This document shows, one piece after another, positions 41,297-50,549 of a stretch of 64,000 bases of DNA. The position numbers and the translations under genes are program-made. The notes beneath the pieces were generated by a model, which made no database searches, was not told the DNA's origin, and saw only the letters and a program-made list of their open reading frames with translations. The stretch comes from Bacteroidetes bacterium GWF2_35_48 (GTDB lineage: Bacteria > Bacteroidota > Bacteroidia > Bacteroidales > GWF2-35-48): contig MEOG01000041.1 of the NCBI GenBank assembly GCA_001769125.1, positions 108,551-172,550 of the forward strand, in the 5' to 3' direction. Position 1 is the first letter of the stretch, and every line of letters starts with the position of its first letter.

Positions 41297-41401
41297 TTTG
41301 TGTCCACACGGTAGCCGTCAGGCATAAAGGTTCGTGTTCCTGTCTGCAGAAACGACAGTACAAGCAGGTTAGTGACATTTTTAATCTATGGGGCTTTTTT
41401 A
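41297..41401 (+). ncRNA. Possible structured small RNA or leuS leader
   Basis: Between a -7 box and a T-run, a GC-richer island stands out in AT-rich DNA. It can fold into a three-way junction: TGTCCAC (41301-41307) with GTGACA (41372-41377, one bulge); the perfect hairpin ACGG-TAG-CCGT (41308-41318); and CTGTC (41340-41344) with GACAG (41354-41358). T-runs follow at 41378-41382 and 41395-41400. I could not match it to tmRNA, RNase P, SRP RNA, 6S RNA or a known riboswitch. The rest of the 608-bp interval (41023-41630) shows no gene. Confidence 0.35.
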
Positions 41402-41630
41402 ATAGACTTATGATTTTATCATGAAATTTGTTTCTTTTTCAAATCTCCCGCCAAAATCCATGGCGTCTTTGTATGATCATACGTACTTAGATAAATACAG
41501 GTACACCTGATAATAAATACATAAAATGTCAGCTAAAACATAATTCAAGCACGTTTAGTTATACTTTTAAATAACTGTTGCATTGATACATTATAAATTT
41601 TAATAATTTCGCAGCTTAAATAAAAAAAAT

Positions 41631-44393
41631 ATGGATTACGAATTTCAAAAAATAGAAGAAAAGTGGCAGAAGGCATGGAAAGAAGCTTGTTTGTACAAAG
41701 TTGATATTGATTTTTCAAAACCAAAATATTTTGTATTGGATATGTTTCCTTATCCCTCAGGCGCTGGCTTGCATGTCGGACATCCGCTTGGTTATATAGC
41801 ATCTGATATTTATTCCCGCTATAAGAGATTGAAGGGATTTAATGTATTGCACCCGATGGGTTATGACGCTTATGGACTTCCGGCTGAACAATACGCGATA
41901 CAAACAGGTCAGCATCCTGCAATCACAACGGAAGTGAATATCAAAAGATACAGGGAACAACTTGACAAAATAGGTTTCTCGTTCGATTGGAGCAGGGAAG
42001 TAAGAACTTGTGATCCGAAATATTATAAATGGACGCAGTGGGTTTTCATTCAATTATTCAAACACTGGTACAACAAAGCTTCTCAGAAAGCAGAGGCCAT
42101 AGAAAATCTGATTTCTTATTTTGAAAAAAACGGTACAAACGGCATACAGGCTCATTGTTCAGAAGAAATTCAATTTTCAGCAGAAGAATGGAAATCAAAA
42201 AATGAAAAAGAACAACAGGAACTATTATTAAACTACCGCCTCGCATACCTTGCTGACACAATGGTAAACTGGTGTCCTGCTCTCGGAACTGTTCTTGCCA
42301 ACGACGAAGTAAAAGACGGTTACTCTGTACGCGGCGGACACCCTGTGATGCAAAAAGAAATGAAACAATGGTCGTTGCGAATTTCTGCTTATGCACAACG
42401 TTTGCTCGATGGGCTGGATAAAATCAACTGGTCTGATTCTTTAAAAGAAATACAGAAAAACTGGATTGGCCGATCAGAGGGAGCAGAAGTGCTTTTTGAT
42501 GTAAGCAATTCAAATCATAAACTTTTAATTTTTACGACCAGACCTGATACTATTTTCGGAGCAACCTATATGGTACTTGCCCCCGAACATGAATTAGTAA
42601 ATGAAATTACAACCGGCGAATACAAAAATGCTGTTTCAAATTATATTGAAGAAACGCAAAAACGCACCGAGCGCGAGCGTATGGCAGATACTAAAAAAGT
42701 GTCCGGACAATTTACAGGCGCTTTTGCTTTCAATCCTTTTACAAAACAAAATATACCAATCTGGATTAGCGATTATGTTCTTGCAGGCTACGGAACAGGA
42801 GCCATTATGGCTGTACCCGCGCATGACAGCAGAGATTATGCTTTTGCAAAACATTTCAATTTGCCCATTGTTGAAGTTATTTCAGGTGGCGATATTACAA
42901 ACGAAGCCTATGATTCAAAAGACGGTATTGTAATAAATTCCGATTTTCTGAATGAAATGCCTGCCAAAGAAGCAATTCTTAAAATTAATGATGAAATTGA
43001 AAAATGCGGCATTGGTAAACGTAAAATTAATTATCGTTTGCGTGATGCGATATTCAGCAGGCAGAGATACTGGGGCGAACCATTTCCGATTTATTATAAA
43101 GAGAATCTCCCCTACCCTTTGGATGAAAAAAAATTGCCTCTTGAATTACCAGAAATTGATGCATACCTGCCTACTGAAAAGGGAGAACCGCCTTTAGGAA
43201 GAGCCAAAAACTGGACAACCGAAGAGGGCTACCCGCTTGAATTAAGCACCATGCCCGGTTTTGCAGGCTCTTCTGCATATTATTTAAGATATATGGATCC
43301 AAACAATGAAAATACATTGGTTTCAAAAGAGGCAAATCACTACTGGAAAGATGTGGATTTATATATCGGCGGCGCAGAACACGCAACAGGACATCTTATT
43401 TATTCGCGTTTCTGGAATAAATTTCTTTTTGATTTAGGAATTGTTTGCGAAGACGAACCTTTCAAAAAACTCATCAATCAGGGGATGATACAGGGAAGAT
43501 CGAGTTTTGTTTACAGAATAAAAAATACAAATAAATTTGTATCTCTGAATAAAAAAGAAGCGTTTGATACAACGGAAATTCATGCAGATATTAATTGTGT
43601 AACAAATGATATCCTCGATATTGAAGCATTTAAAAAATCAAATCCTGAATACGCAAACGCTGAATTTATTTTTGATGAAGATGACAAATACCGCTGTGGA
43701 TGGGCTGTTGAGAAGATGTCAAAATCTATGTACAATGTCGTAAATCCCGATGATGTTATCGTAAAATACGGAGCTGACACATTGCGCATGTATGAAATGT
43801 TTTTAGGTCCGCTCGAATTATCGAAACCCTGGGACACGAATGGAATTGACGGAGTACATAAATTTCTGAAAAAACTCTGGCGCTTGTTTTACAGCAGGGA
43901 AAGCATTATATTTACAGATGAGGAGCCCAGTGCCGATGAATTAAAAATACTGCATAAAACTATTAAAAAAATTCAGGAAGACATTGAAAATTTTTCATTC
44001 AATACTTCTGTCAGCGCATTTATGATTTGCGTGAATGAACTTACGGATTTGGGCTGCCACAAAAGAAAAATACTGGAATCGCTTTTAATTATATTATCTC
44101 CCTTTGCCCCACATATAGCAGAAGAATTATGGTCTGCGCTTGGAAAAAAAGATAGCATTTGCAAAGCAGATTTTCCTGAATTCAATGCAGAATTTCTTGT
44201 AGAAAATTCGTTTGAATACCCTGTTTCTTTCAATGGAAGATTAAGATATAAACTACCGCTCGCATTAGATGTACCAGTTAAAGAAATAGAAGAAATTGTA
44301 TTGAAACATGAGTCATCCCAACGATGGCTCGAAGGCAAGGCTCCGAAAAAAATAATTATTGTGCCGAATAAAATTATTAATGTGGTGGTGTAG
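41631..44393 (+). CDS. leuS: Leucine--tRNA ligase
   Basis: Charges tRNA-Leu; class Ia synthetase, cytoplasmic. The HIGH-type motif is [16 protein letters not shown] (about residues 41-56) and the KMSKS loop is [16 protein letters not shown] (about 700). The CP1 editing domain in the middle contains the conserved [13 protein letters not shown] and a Gly/Ala-rich [22 protein letters not shown]; the anticodon-binding helices and a C-terminal domain follow, ending [22 protein letters not shown]. Length 920 is normal for the phylum. Two worn copies of its last coding segment lie downstream at 45488-45526 and 45741-45794. Confidence 0.97.
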   Translation: MDYEFQKIEEKWQKAWKEACLYKVDIDFSKPKYFVLDMFPYPSGAGLHVGHPLGYIASDIYSRYKRLKGFNVLHPMGYDAYGLPAEQYAIQTGQHPAITTEVNIKRYREQLDKIGFSFDWSREVRTCDPKYYKWTQWVFIQLFKHWYNKASQKAEAIENLISYFEKNGTNGIQAHCSEEIQFSAEEWKSKNEKEQQELLLNYRLAYLADTMVNWCPALGTVLANDEVKDGYSVRGGHPVMQKEMKQWSLRISAYAQRLLDGLDKINWSDSLKEIQKNWIGRSEGAEVLFDVSNSNHKLLIFTTRPDTIFGATYMVLAPEHELVNEITTGEYKNAVSNYIEETQKRTERERMADTKKVSGQFTGAFAFNPFTKQNIPIWISDYVLAGYGTGAIMAVPAHDSRDYAFAKHFNLPIVEVISGGDITNEAYDSKDGIVINSDFLNEMPAKEAILKINDEIEKCGIGKRKINYRLRDAIFSRQRYWGEPFPIYYKENLPYPLDEKKLPLELPEIDAYLPTEKGEPPLGRAKNWTTEEGYPLELSTMPGFAGSSAYYLRYMDPNNENTLVSKEANHYWKDVDLYIGGAEHATGHLIYSRFWNKFLFDLGIVCEDEPFKKLINQGMIQGRSSFVYRIKNTNKFVSLNKKEAFDTTEIHADINCVTNDILDIEAFKKSNPEYANAEFIFDEDDKYRCGWAVEKMSKSMYNVVNPDDVIVKYGADTLRMYEMFLGPLELSKPWDTNGIDGVHKFLKKLWRLFYSRESIIFTDEEPSADELKILHKTIKKIQEDIENFSFNTSVSAFMICVNELTDLGCHKRKILESLLIILSPFAPHIAEELWSALGKKDSICKADFPEFNAEFLVENSFEYPVSFNGRLRYKLPLALDVPVKEIEEIVLKHESSQRWLEGKAPKKIIIVPNKIINVVV

Positions 44394-44482
44394 TTTTGGG
44401 GATTAAAGATTAAAGATTAGGATTAAGGATTAAGAAGCAGTTTGAATTATAAGTTTTATAATTTTTCCGGTTAAGCGACCTT

Positions 44483-45370
44483 TTAGAATTCATCATTTTC
44501 TTCGTAGTAATAGGAGTAGTCTATTCCTTTCATAAACATTTCGCGATCGTTTATTTTGGAAGTGAGAGCATTTTTCAGAAGTGATTTCAGAATACTACTT
44601 TTGGTGGGGCTTAGCATTATAGCGTTCATGTAATCGCGCTTGCTTATTTTACTCCAGTCAACGCATTTTTTAATACGTTTTTTCAGTATCAAATCCAGCC
44701 AAATTCTGGTGCTTCTGCCATTACCTTCCATAAAAGGATGCGCAATATTCATTTCAATATATTTGTTTACAATCTCATCAAATGTAGCTTCGGACATTGC
44801 TTCTATTTGCTTTAAAGTGCTACCTAAAAAGTGTGATACTGCAAATTGAAAACCTCCTTTTGAAATATTTTTTTGTCTGATTTGTCCGGCAAAATCATAC
44901 AATCCTCCAAACAAATATGCGTGAATTTGTTGCAAACCTTTAGTTGTGCCAACTTCAATACTGTTGATAAAAGAACTTTCAAACAATGCATAGGCTTTTA
45001 TTTTACTTTTTCCGTCAATGCTTTCATCACTGAATGTAAACCAATCTATAAACCGATTTGCTTTTTTGCCTGGAAATTCTTTACCTAAGGCAACAATACC
45101 GGCGTAATCCAACATATCTGTTAAATATCGTTTACCGTCACTTGCTAAAAACTTCAGTTGGGTAGTGGCACTAACCAACTCGTTTTTTTCTTTTTTTAAC
45201 TTTGCTTTAAGATATTTCCAATAATTGCGTGTTTTTGTGTAGTCGTCCTGGTCTGTAAGCAAAGCTACGATATCTAACACACTAAACCACCATTTAGCAT
45301 TTTCCTCGTCCCAAACGGCTCGCACTTCGCGATCGTCAAAAAAACGTATGGATATTTTTGTGTTACTCAT
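44483..45370 (-). CDS. Fic domain protein with BRO-like N-terminal domain
   Basis: The protein has 295 residues. The N-terminal part (about 1-110; [54 protein letters not shown]) looks like the BRO/phage-antirepressor type of DNA-linked domain. The C-terminal part is a Fic domain (about 130-260) with the canonical [12 protein letters not shown] (His211), which transfers AMP or another nucleotide to protein hydroxyls. A clear inhibitory S/TxxxE/N helix was not identified. The start was placed at ATG 45370 ([11 protein letters not shown]), not at the frame's upper end at 45493. It lies between leuS and decayed leuS fragments and is probably horizontally acquired. Possible toxin-like or stress role (inference). 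Confidence 0.85.
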   Translation of the reverse strand: MSNTKISIRFFDDREVRAVWDEENAKWWFSVLDIVALLTDQDDYTKTRNYWKYLKAKLKKEKNELVSATTQLKFLASDGKRYLTDMLDYAGIVALGKEFPGKKANRFIDWFTFSDESIDGKSKIKAYALFESSFINSIEVGTTKGLQQIHAYLFGGLYDFAGQIRQKNISKGGFQFAVSHFLGSTLKQIEAMSEATFDEIVNKYIEMNIAHPFMEGNGRSTRIWLDLILKKRIKKCVDWSKISKRDYMNAIMLSPTKSSILKSLLKNALTSKINDREMFMKGIDYSYYYEENDEF

Positions 45371-45487
45371 TATTGAAGTTTTTCTTTTCTGATACCCTAT
45401 AATTTTCTGTCCAAAGATAAAATAATTTCTATTTTGTTTTGAATTCGGCTGTGCAGCATTCCAATTATTGCCTGAGAAATTATAACA

Positions 45488-45526
45488 AAACACGAATCAT
45501 CGCAATACCGGCTCGTTGAAAAGGCT
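45488..45526 (+). pseudogene. Decayed copy A of the leuS 3' end
   Basis: In one frame it reads [13 protein letters not shown], against [13 protein letters not shown] near the C-terminus of the intact LeuRS. It is open on both sides only briefly. It overlaps the end of a minus-strand remnant frame. Confidence 0.5.
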
Positions 45527-45631
45527 TTCAATTGCATAAAAAGGATAGGATATAATACGGTCCGAATCATCAAAAGCTGCCTGAGAAATTTTCAAACCAT
45601 TTTCAATTCCGTAAGTATTAAAATATTCCGT
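45497..45631 (-). pseudogene. Remnant of a minus-strand gene (C-terminal piece)
   Basis: An open stretch of 44 codons, stop at 45497, with protein-like composition: TEYFNTYGIENGLKISQA, then AFDDSDRIISYPFYAIESLF and NEPVLR. It has no start codon of its own within the open stretch and no partner upstream, so it looks like the tail of a lost gene. I do not recognise the family. Confidence 0.35.
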
Positions 45632-45635
45632 TTAA

Positions 45636-45727
45636 ATTTTTGGCTATTTTACAGGGTAAATATATCGCATTTTTGGCTATTATACAAGGATGATTTTTTA
45701 AATATTATGGCTAATATTATGGCTATC
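45636..45727. repeat. Four GGCTA-centred direct repeats
   Basis: ttttggctattttac (45637-45651), ttttggctattatac (45671-45685) and two copies of attatggcta (near 45704 and 45716) are spaced by about 34, 33 and 12 bp. They lie upstream, on the minus strand, of the remnant frame and the Fic gene, and look like repeated binding sites. The 440 bp between the Fic gene and 45811 otherwise hold only the remnants listed here. Confidence 0.5.
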
Positions 45728-45740
45728 TTCCTCTTTTTGC

Positions 45741-45794
45741 AAGTATAAATCATCGCAATACTGGCTCGAAGAGAAAGCTCCGAAAAAAATAATG
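45741..45794 (+). pseudogene. Decayed copy B of the leuS 3' end
   Basis: It reads KYKSSQYWLEEKAPKKIM, against [18 protein letters not shown] in the intact LeuRS: 13 of the last 15 residues agree, and the DNA is clearly related. No open frame extends upstream. Confidence 0.7.
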
Positions 45795-45810
45795 TTGTAC
45801 TGGATAGAAA

Positions 45811-46653
45811 TTATTTTATCACAATCATTTTCTTGCCAGCACTTTTCTCTTTTTCTGTTTGCAATTGATAAAAATAGGTTCCGGCTGCAATATCAGAAGT
45901 TGATATTAATAAGGTCTCAAATGTTCGATCAACACGATAACGCTTTACTTCTTTTCCTTGTAAATCGTAAAATACAAGCTCTCCTTCATTTACACCATCG
46001 GGAAATTTGTAATCTACCTTGGTTGTGTTAGAAACAGGATTAGGATAGGGATTCGAAAGACTGCTTTGTGCTATTAAAATATTGTTGGCTTCTGCAACGC
46101 TTGTTGTTAAAGTGCCTGGTAAACTAAATACTTTTGCATGACCATCAGGATAGCTTAAAATCATTTTTGCACCTATAGGTGTGTTGTATATTGGAAATTG
46201 CTGCTGAGGGCTATTAACAGACACTATTGGAACACCTAATGTATCAACAAACAACAACGCACCATCTTCATTATATATGCCAGTATAATAAGATGGGTAA
46301 GAAGTTGAACCTGCAAAACCATACATAAATTCAATTTTAGAATCCAAGTTAAATAATTGCTCTGAAAAATAAATAAAATTGCGCAATTGTCCTTGGTCGC
46401 CAGGAAGCAAAGAACAATCAATAGTTTTAAGTAGTGAATGATTTAAGTTATAAATTTGAATAGATTTTGACCACCTATTTATTTTGACATAGCGATAACC
46501 AGATAATTCAAAATTGACTAAAAATAATTGGTTACTTCCTTGATATATAATTGAATTTATTGTAGAAGCACTGTCATAGTCTTGTTCAAATATAATTTGC
46601 GCATTTGCATACATTCCAAATGATAAAATTATAATAATTAATATTTTTTTCAT
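45811..46653 (-). CDS. Secreted protein with T9SS type A sorting domain
   Basis: About 280 residues: a signal peptide (MKKILIIIILSFGMYANAQ), a beta-rich middle of unknown function (about 20-200), and a C-terminal sorting domain (about 205-280) with QSSLSNPYPNPVSNTTKVDY, GELVFYDLQGKEVKRY and AAGTYFYQLQTE, ending KMIVIK. Sorting by the type IX system to the surface or medium is expected. The start is ATG 46653, at the signal peptide; the frame runs on to 46677. It follows the adhesin-like gene on the same strand, after a terminator. Confidence 0.82.
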   Translation of the reverse strand: MKKILIIIILSFGMYANAQIIFEQDYDSASTINSIIYQGSNQLFLVNFELSGYRYVKINRWSKSIQIYNLNHSLLKTIDCSLLPGDQGQLRNFIYFSEQLFNLDSKIEFMYGFAGSTSYPSYYTGIYNEDGALLFVDTLGVPIVSVNSPQQQFPIYNTPIGAKMILSYPDGHAKVFSLPGTLTTSVAEANNILIAQSSLSNPYPNPVSNTTKVDYKFPDGVNEGELVFYDLQGKEVKRYRVDRTFETLLISTSDIAAGTYFYQLQTEKEKSAGKKMIVIK

Positions 46654-46703
46654 AATAGTTATTTTGAGTGATAACACAAAAAGTAAATAAATTAAAAGAA
46701 AGA

Positions 46704-46728
46704 AAAGACAGGGATTAGCCTGCCCTTT
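46704..46728 (-). terminator. Probable terminator after the S74/T9SS gene
   Basis: On the minus strand aaagggcagg pairs, with one bulged mismatch, with cctgtcttt around a 6-nt loop; a T-rich run follows (46690-46703 as A-rich on the plus strand). It lies 13 bp past the stop at 46741. Confidence 0.6.
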
Positions 46729-46740
46729 CTTTTAGAAAAA

Positions 46741-49041
46741 TCATTTGCTTTTCAGCATTTTTTTTGTATCAATTAACATATCGTTCACTATAATCGAATA
46801 AGAGTATACGCCGGCTGCAAGATTTCCTGTACCTGCATCAATTCTTCCAAAACCCTTTGTTTCAATATCAACTTTTATTAATTCTTTTCCATACATATCA
46901 TAGAAAACAATAAACACATTACCTACAGCATCATCGGGAACAAAATAACGAATGATTGTATTTTCGTCAAATGGATTGGGTTCGTTTTGGTAAAGAATTA
47001 CATTGCTATTACTTTCTAATTCTACCTGAATTGTAGTTCCCGTTTTACCATTTTCTTTGTTGTAATTATTTTGTAAAATTTTTCCTCCCGGCAAACTGCC
47101 ATTTTGAAGAGATATAAGTAAACTATCAATTGTTGCTTGGTGGTTCTTTAAACTATCTAGAGTTTTGCTAAGTTCTTGAACAGCTTTGACAAGAGGAACA
47201 ACAAAAGAAGAATAACATATAGAATAATTATCTTGATCGCTTACAGGAATATGCACTCCATCGAAATTATAACCTAACAAATTTGCGACACTATCAACTT
47301 CTTGTGCAATAAACCCAGTTTTTTTTTCTTGAGAAACTTCATTCAGCCTTTGATAATACCTGTTTCGTTGCTCAGTATCTTGTATTGTATCCATTCTCTG
47401 TTTAATACCAAAAAACATATCATACTCCTCCACCTTAACTTGATAAGAAACTGGTCTTAGCTTTTTAATAAATAAAATTCCCGGAATATCCTCTGAAACA
47501 TTATGTTTAAATCTCCGGTCTGAAAATTGCTGCCAACCATCATAACCTCCTACATTTCCTGAATTTGCTGAAGTTCCAATATATATTTTATTATTAGCAT
47601 TTGTTGCAGCATTGTACCCAATAGCAGCAGCGCCGCTATAATTGCCATTGGAAAAGGCACCAGCACCTAATGCTGTATTGGCACTTCCAGAAGTGTTGGA
47701 ATAAAGTGTACCAAATCCGATAGCTGTATTATCGGTTCCAGTATTGTTAGATAGAGCATAACTCCCATTAGCCGTATTCTCGTATCCTGTAAGGTTGGAA
47801 TAAAGCGCATGAAATCCATTAGCAGTATTGTCATTCCCTGATTCATTAGAATAAAGCGCATAACTACCATTTGCAGAATTTAAAGACCCTGTTGTATTAT
47901 TATAAAGTGATAAATAACCAATGGCGGAATTGTAAGTTCCGTAAGTATTTGAATAAAGAGCCGAAAACCCGTTGGCAGTAAGTCCGTAACCAGTGGTATT
48001 TGTATAAAGTGATTTAAATCCAGTAGCTGTATTATTTTGTCCTTCGGTATTAGAATAAAGTGTTTGGTAGCCCAACGATGTATTATAATTCCCAGTATTG
48101 TATGCAGCAGTAGTAGAACCCCTCAATGCTTCATAGCCCACCGCAACATTATAATTCGTAAATGCAGAACCATAACTGTTAGAATAATACATGGCATTAT
48201 ACCCTATAGCTGTAGCAGAACTACCTGCCGTATTTGAAAAAAGTGCATTTGTTCCAAGAGCAGTATTATACGAGCCACTTGTGTTATTTTGTAAGGCAAA
48301 GGAACCAAATACAGAATTATTATTTCCAGTATTATTAGCAGCAGTAGTAGAACCCCTTAATGCTTCATAGCCCACTGCAACATTATAATTATCAAAAGCA
48401 GTGCTTGTACTATTTGTATAATACAGAGCATTGTATCCAATAGCTGTAGCTCTGCTACCTGCAACATTACTATACATAGAATTATTCCCAATTGCTGTAT
48501 TAGAACCACCAATTGTATTTGAATATAGAGATAGATAGCCTGTAGCAACATTATTACTTCCGGAGGTGTTACCAAGCATTGATTGATAGCCAAAAGCCAA
48601 GTTATAGTTTCCTGTGTTATTCGCAGCAGTTGGTGACCCTCTTAATGCTTCATAGCCTAAAGAAATATTATAATTTATCCAAGAAGACCCTGTACTGTTA
48701 GCATATCGCTGCGAATAGGCACCAATAGCTGTACCTCTGTTACCATATACACAACTAATGAATGTATAAAAACCAAGTGCAGTATTGTAATCCCCCGCTG
48801 TATTTGAAGTTAAGGCATTAGAACCAAATGCAGAATTATAAAGACCTGAGGAAGTATTGCTACTACCAGCCCCATTTCCTATGAATGTAGAATATGCCCC
48901 AACAGTCCCAGCAGGAGTTGTTGCATTGTTTGTCATAGTTCCGCTACCGTAAGTTATGGTTGACTGTGCTTGAATTTGAAAAATATTTACACCTAAAGCA
49001 ATTAATGTAAATACAAATATTTTTACCATTTTTGTTTTCAT
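46741..49041 (-). CDS. Adhesin-like repeat protein with S74 chaperone domain and T9SS sorting domain
   Basis: Surface protein of 766 residues. After a signal peptide (about 1-25) comes a long region (about 40-500) of repeats of 14-24 residues with the pattern N.A.G..AL..NT.G..N (for example YNTALGTNALFSNTAGS), like the head repeats of trimeric autotransporters. A larger unit of about 66 residues with NYNVAVGYEALRGSTTAA.NTG recurs at least three times. Next is a peptidase S74 / endosialidase-chaperone domain (about 510-640; SDRRFKHNVSEDIPG, LRPVSYQVK, KTGFIAQEVD). It ends in a type A sorting domain (YQNEPNPFDENTIIRYFVP, AAGVYSYSIIVN). The protein is expected to form trimers on the cell surface. 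The start may be M1 or M5. Confidence 0.85.
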   Translation of the reverse strand: MKTKMVKIFVFTLIALGVNIFQIQAQSTITYGSGTMTNNATTPAGTVGAYSTFIGNGAGSSNTSSGLYNSAFGSNALTSNTAGDYNTALGFYTFISCVYGNRGTAIGAYSQRYANSTGSSWINYNISLGYEALRGSPTAANNTGNYNLAFGYQSMLGNTSGSNNVATGYLSLYSNTIGGSNTAIGNNSMYSNVAGSRATAIGYNALYYTNSTSTAFDNYNVAVGYEALRGSTTAANNTGNNNSVFGSFALQNNTSGSYNTALGTNALFSNTAGSSATAIGYNAMYYSNSYGSAFTNYNVAVGYEALRGSTTAAYNTGNYNTSLGYQTLYSNTEGQNNTATGFKSLYTNTTGYGLTANGFSALYSNTYGTYNSAIGYLSLYNNTTGSLNSANGSYALYSNESGNDNTANGFHALYSNLTGYENTANGSYALSNNTGTDNTAIGFGTLYSNTSGSANTALGAGAFSNGNYSGAAAIGYNAATNANNKIYIGTSANSGNVGGYDGWQQFSDRRFKHNVSEDIPGILFIKKLRPVSYQVKVEEYDMFFGIKQRMDTIQDTEQRNRYYQRLNEVSQEKKTGFIAQEVDSVANLLGYNFDGVHIPVSDQDNYSICYSSFVVPLVKAVQELSKTLDSLKNHQATIDSLLISLQNGSLPGGKILQNNYNKENGKTGTTIQVELESNSNVILYQNEPNPFDENTIIRYFVPDDAVGNVFIVFYDMYGKELIKVDIETKGFGRIDAGTGNLAAGVYSYSIIVNDMLIDTKKMLKSK

Positions 49042-49214
49042 AAAAAATCAATTTGTAAAATTAATAAAAAATTGGAATATTTTAAAATCTGTGTTGTTTT
49101 TTTATTTTATGTATCGAGGAAAATAAAACCCCGTTCTGCCACTTATGCCTTGCATTGTGGCAGAATTTTATACTTTCATAATAATATTCCTTTCATGTAT
49201 TTTGTTAGTAATTT

Positions 49215-49658
49215 TCAAATAAAATTACATCTGCAAAAACATAAAACCAAATAAAACGCGGACAAAGGAGTAAGCGTTGCAATTTTCGGAATAAGCGTTA
49301 AAGATGTTAAACTGTTGAACTTTTCAGTTAGTGCTTTTTTAAAATCTTTCTTATTTCTGACAGCCACTTTTAAATGCTTATTCTCTTTTATAGAAACAAA
49401 GTATTTAGAACCTTTTTTTTCAACTTCAATATGATTCAGGTTTACCAAATAGCTTTTATGTATTCTGAAAAAACAGGTACCCGGCAAATTTGCTTCGACA
49501 TATTTTAAACAAATTGAGAGATAAACAGAACTGTTACTCCTATAAAATACCCTTGTGTATTTTCCATCTGCTTCACAGTATAGAATCTCGTGGCAGCATA
49601 CTTTTTTTAACCCATTCTTAACAGGTATCGTAAAATCATTACTTTTTGAACATTTCAT
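49215..49658 (-). CDS. LytTR-family DNA-binding protein
   Basis: The 147-residue protein carries a LytTR DNA-binding domain across about residues 8-115: KKVCCHEILYCEADGKYTRV, FFRIHKSYLVNLNHIEVEKK, KHLKVAVRNKKDFKKAL. There is no receiver domain, so it is a stand-alone regulator. The last 30 residues are hydrophobic with several cysteines and may be an accidental extension. It stands just upstream of the S74 adhesin gene (173 bp), on the same strand, and may regulate it (inference). A truncated paralogue lies directly upstream. Confidence 0.8.
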   Translation of the reverse strand: MKCSKSNDFTIPVKNGLKKVCCHEILYCEADGKYTRVFYRSNSSVYLSICLKYVEANLPGTCFFRIHKSYLVNLNHIEVEKKGSKYFVSIKENKHLKVAVRNKKDFKKALTEKFNSLTSLTLIPKIATLTPLSAFYLVLCFCRCNFI

Positions 49659-49701
49659 AAAAATCAGATTTTGGTTTATATTTATTTTAACTTCTTTTTA
49701 A

Positions 49702-50001
49702 TTAATAGCACCGGCACAGAAAAGGTATTTCGGTTCTTTTCATGTTGTAAAACACAATCGTGTTTATGGTCGCTGCATGGTTATTCAGTTTAATTAAATA
49801 CAGTAAAAATTCACTTTTGACTTTGTTTCGAAAAAGGTCTTTAGCACAAAACAAAATCCGGAGTAATACCGATTTATTTCTACCATAAAACACTCTTGTG
49901 TATTTTCCATCTGCTTTACAATAAAGAATCTTGTGGCAGCATATTTTTTTTAACCCATTCTTAACAGGAGTCATAAAATCATTACTTTTTGAACATTTCA
50001 T
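49702..50001 (-). pseudogene. Truncated LytTR paralogue
   Basis: The first 40 residues (from ATG 50001, MKCSKSNDFMTPVKNGLKKI, then CCHKILYCKADGKYTRVFYG) are nearly identical to the LytTR gene next door, then the similarity stops and an unrelated tail of about 55 residues follows, so the DNA-recognition half is missing. It is a partial duplicate, probably non-functional. The frame runs on to a TTG at 50040. Confidence 0.7.
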
Positions 50002-50010
50002 CAAAAAACA

Positions 50011-50376
50011 TTTTAGGGGTTCATACTTTATTAATAACAAAAGGGGTAAAAAGGTATATTTGGTTTTCTTATGTTAAAAAACATTTGTTTTGCTTGGCTG
50101 GTTTTATTTTGAAATATTTATAAAATGAGGAATGTTAAATTGGATTAAGGATTAAGGATTACGATTTAGCCTGCCTGCCGGCAAGGCAGGGATTTAGAAG
50201 TAGGATTAAGGTGGCGGAAAACAGAACATTTTTCTAAACTTGTTTTCTATTTCTGCATAATCCAAATCTTATAGTTTACACTAAATCTGTTATAATCTTA
50301 ACCCTTTTTACAATCCATTCTTTTTAGGGCTACATCTTATTAATAACATAAGTGGTAAAAAGGTATGTCTGAATAA
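50011..50376. repeat. Duplicated leader segment around a gene-free spacer
   Basis: The stretch at about 50011-50058 (tttaggggttcat, tttattaataaca, gggtaaaaaggtat) recurs at about 50329-50376 with small changes. This suggests a third, lost LytTR copy upstream. Between them, a REP-like hairpin sits at 50170-50190 (cctgcc, core tgccggca, then ggcagg after one bulged A), flanked by ggattaagg repeats that also occur after leuS (44398-44434). No gene was found in 50041-50549. Confidence 0.6.
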
Positions 50377-50429
50377 TTACGTTTTTTTTTTATTATGAAA
50401 ATAACTTGGGACAGGGTGTCGTAGAATTC

Positions 50430-50457
50430 ACAACAGACGGGTTAACCCGTCTGTTGT
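50430..50457. repeat. Perfect 28-bp palindrome
   Basis: Half site acaacagacgggtt followed by its exact complement, centred on gttaac. It lies 36 bp before the M23 promoter. It has no loop, so in RNA it would form a hairpin of at most about 12 bp. Its sequence is unrelated to the palindrome in the RAYT gene. Confidence 0.8.
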
Positions 50458-50492
50458 AGTTTAAAAAAATTTTCAATCAAACCGCAAAGAAG

Positions 50493-50523
50493 TTTGTTTT
50501 TCCGCCATGGATTTATAAGTTTG
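50493..50523 (+). promoter_or_regulatory. Promoter of the M23 peptidase gene
   Basis: TTTG at 50493-50496, a 19-bp spacer, then TAAGTTTG at 50516-50523, a full consensus match. The leader before ATG 50550 would be about 20 nt. Confidence 0.7.
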
Positions 50524-50549
50524 CAAAAACGACACAAAATTTTTTTAGG

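Noticed and set aside
41297..41401. SRP (4.5S) RNA
   Set aside because: The 3' side has AGCAGG, but the matching CAGG strand and GGAA tip of the conserved SRP domain are absent.
41421..41510. 29-codon open frame MKFVSFSNLPPKSMASLYDH...
   Set aside because: No similarity recognised, no coupling to leuS, and it is in the AT-rich spacer; insufficient support.
46741..49041. CRISPR-like repeat array
   Set aside because: The short repeats are multiples of codons inside one open frame, with degenerate copies; they encode adhesin head repeats. The same holds for 61.4-64 kb.
49072..49254. 60-codon plus-strand frame between the adhesin and LytTR genes
   Set aside because: It overlaps the 3' end of the LytTR gene, has no promoter or motif, and is Phe/Lys-rich like random AT-rich DNA.
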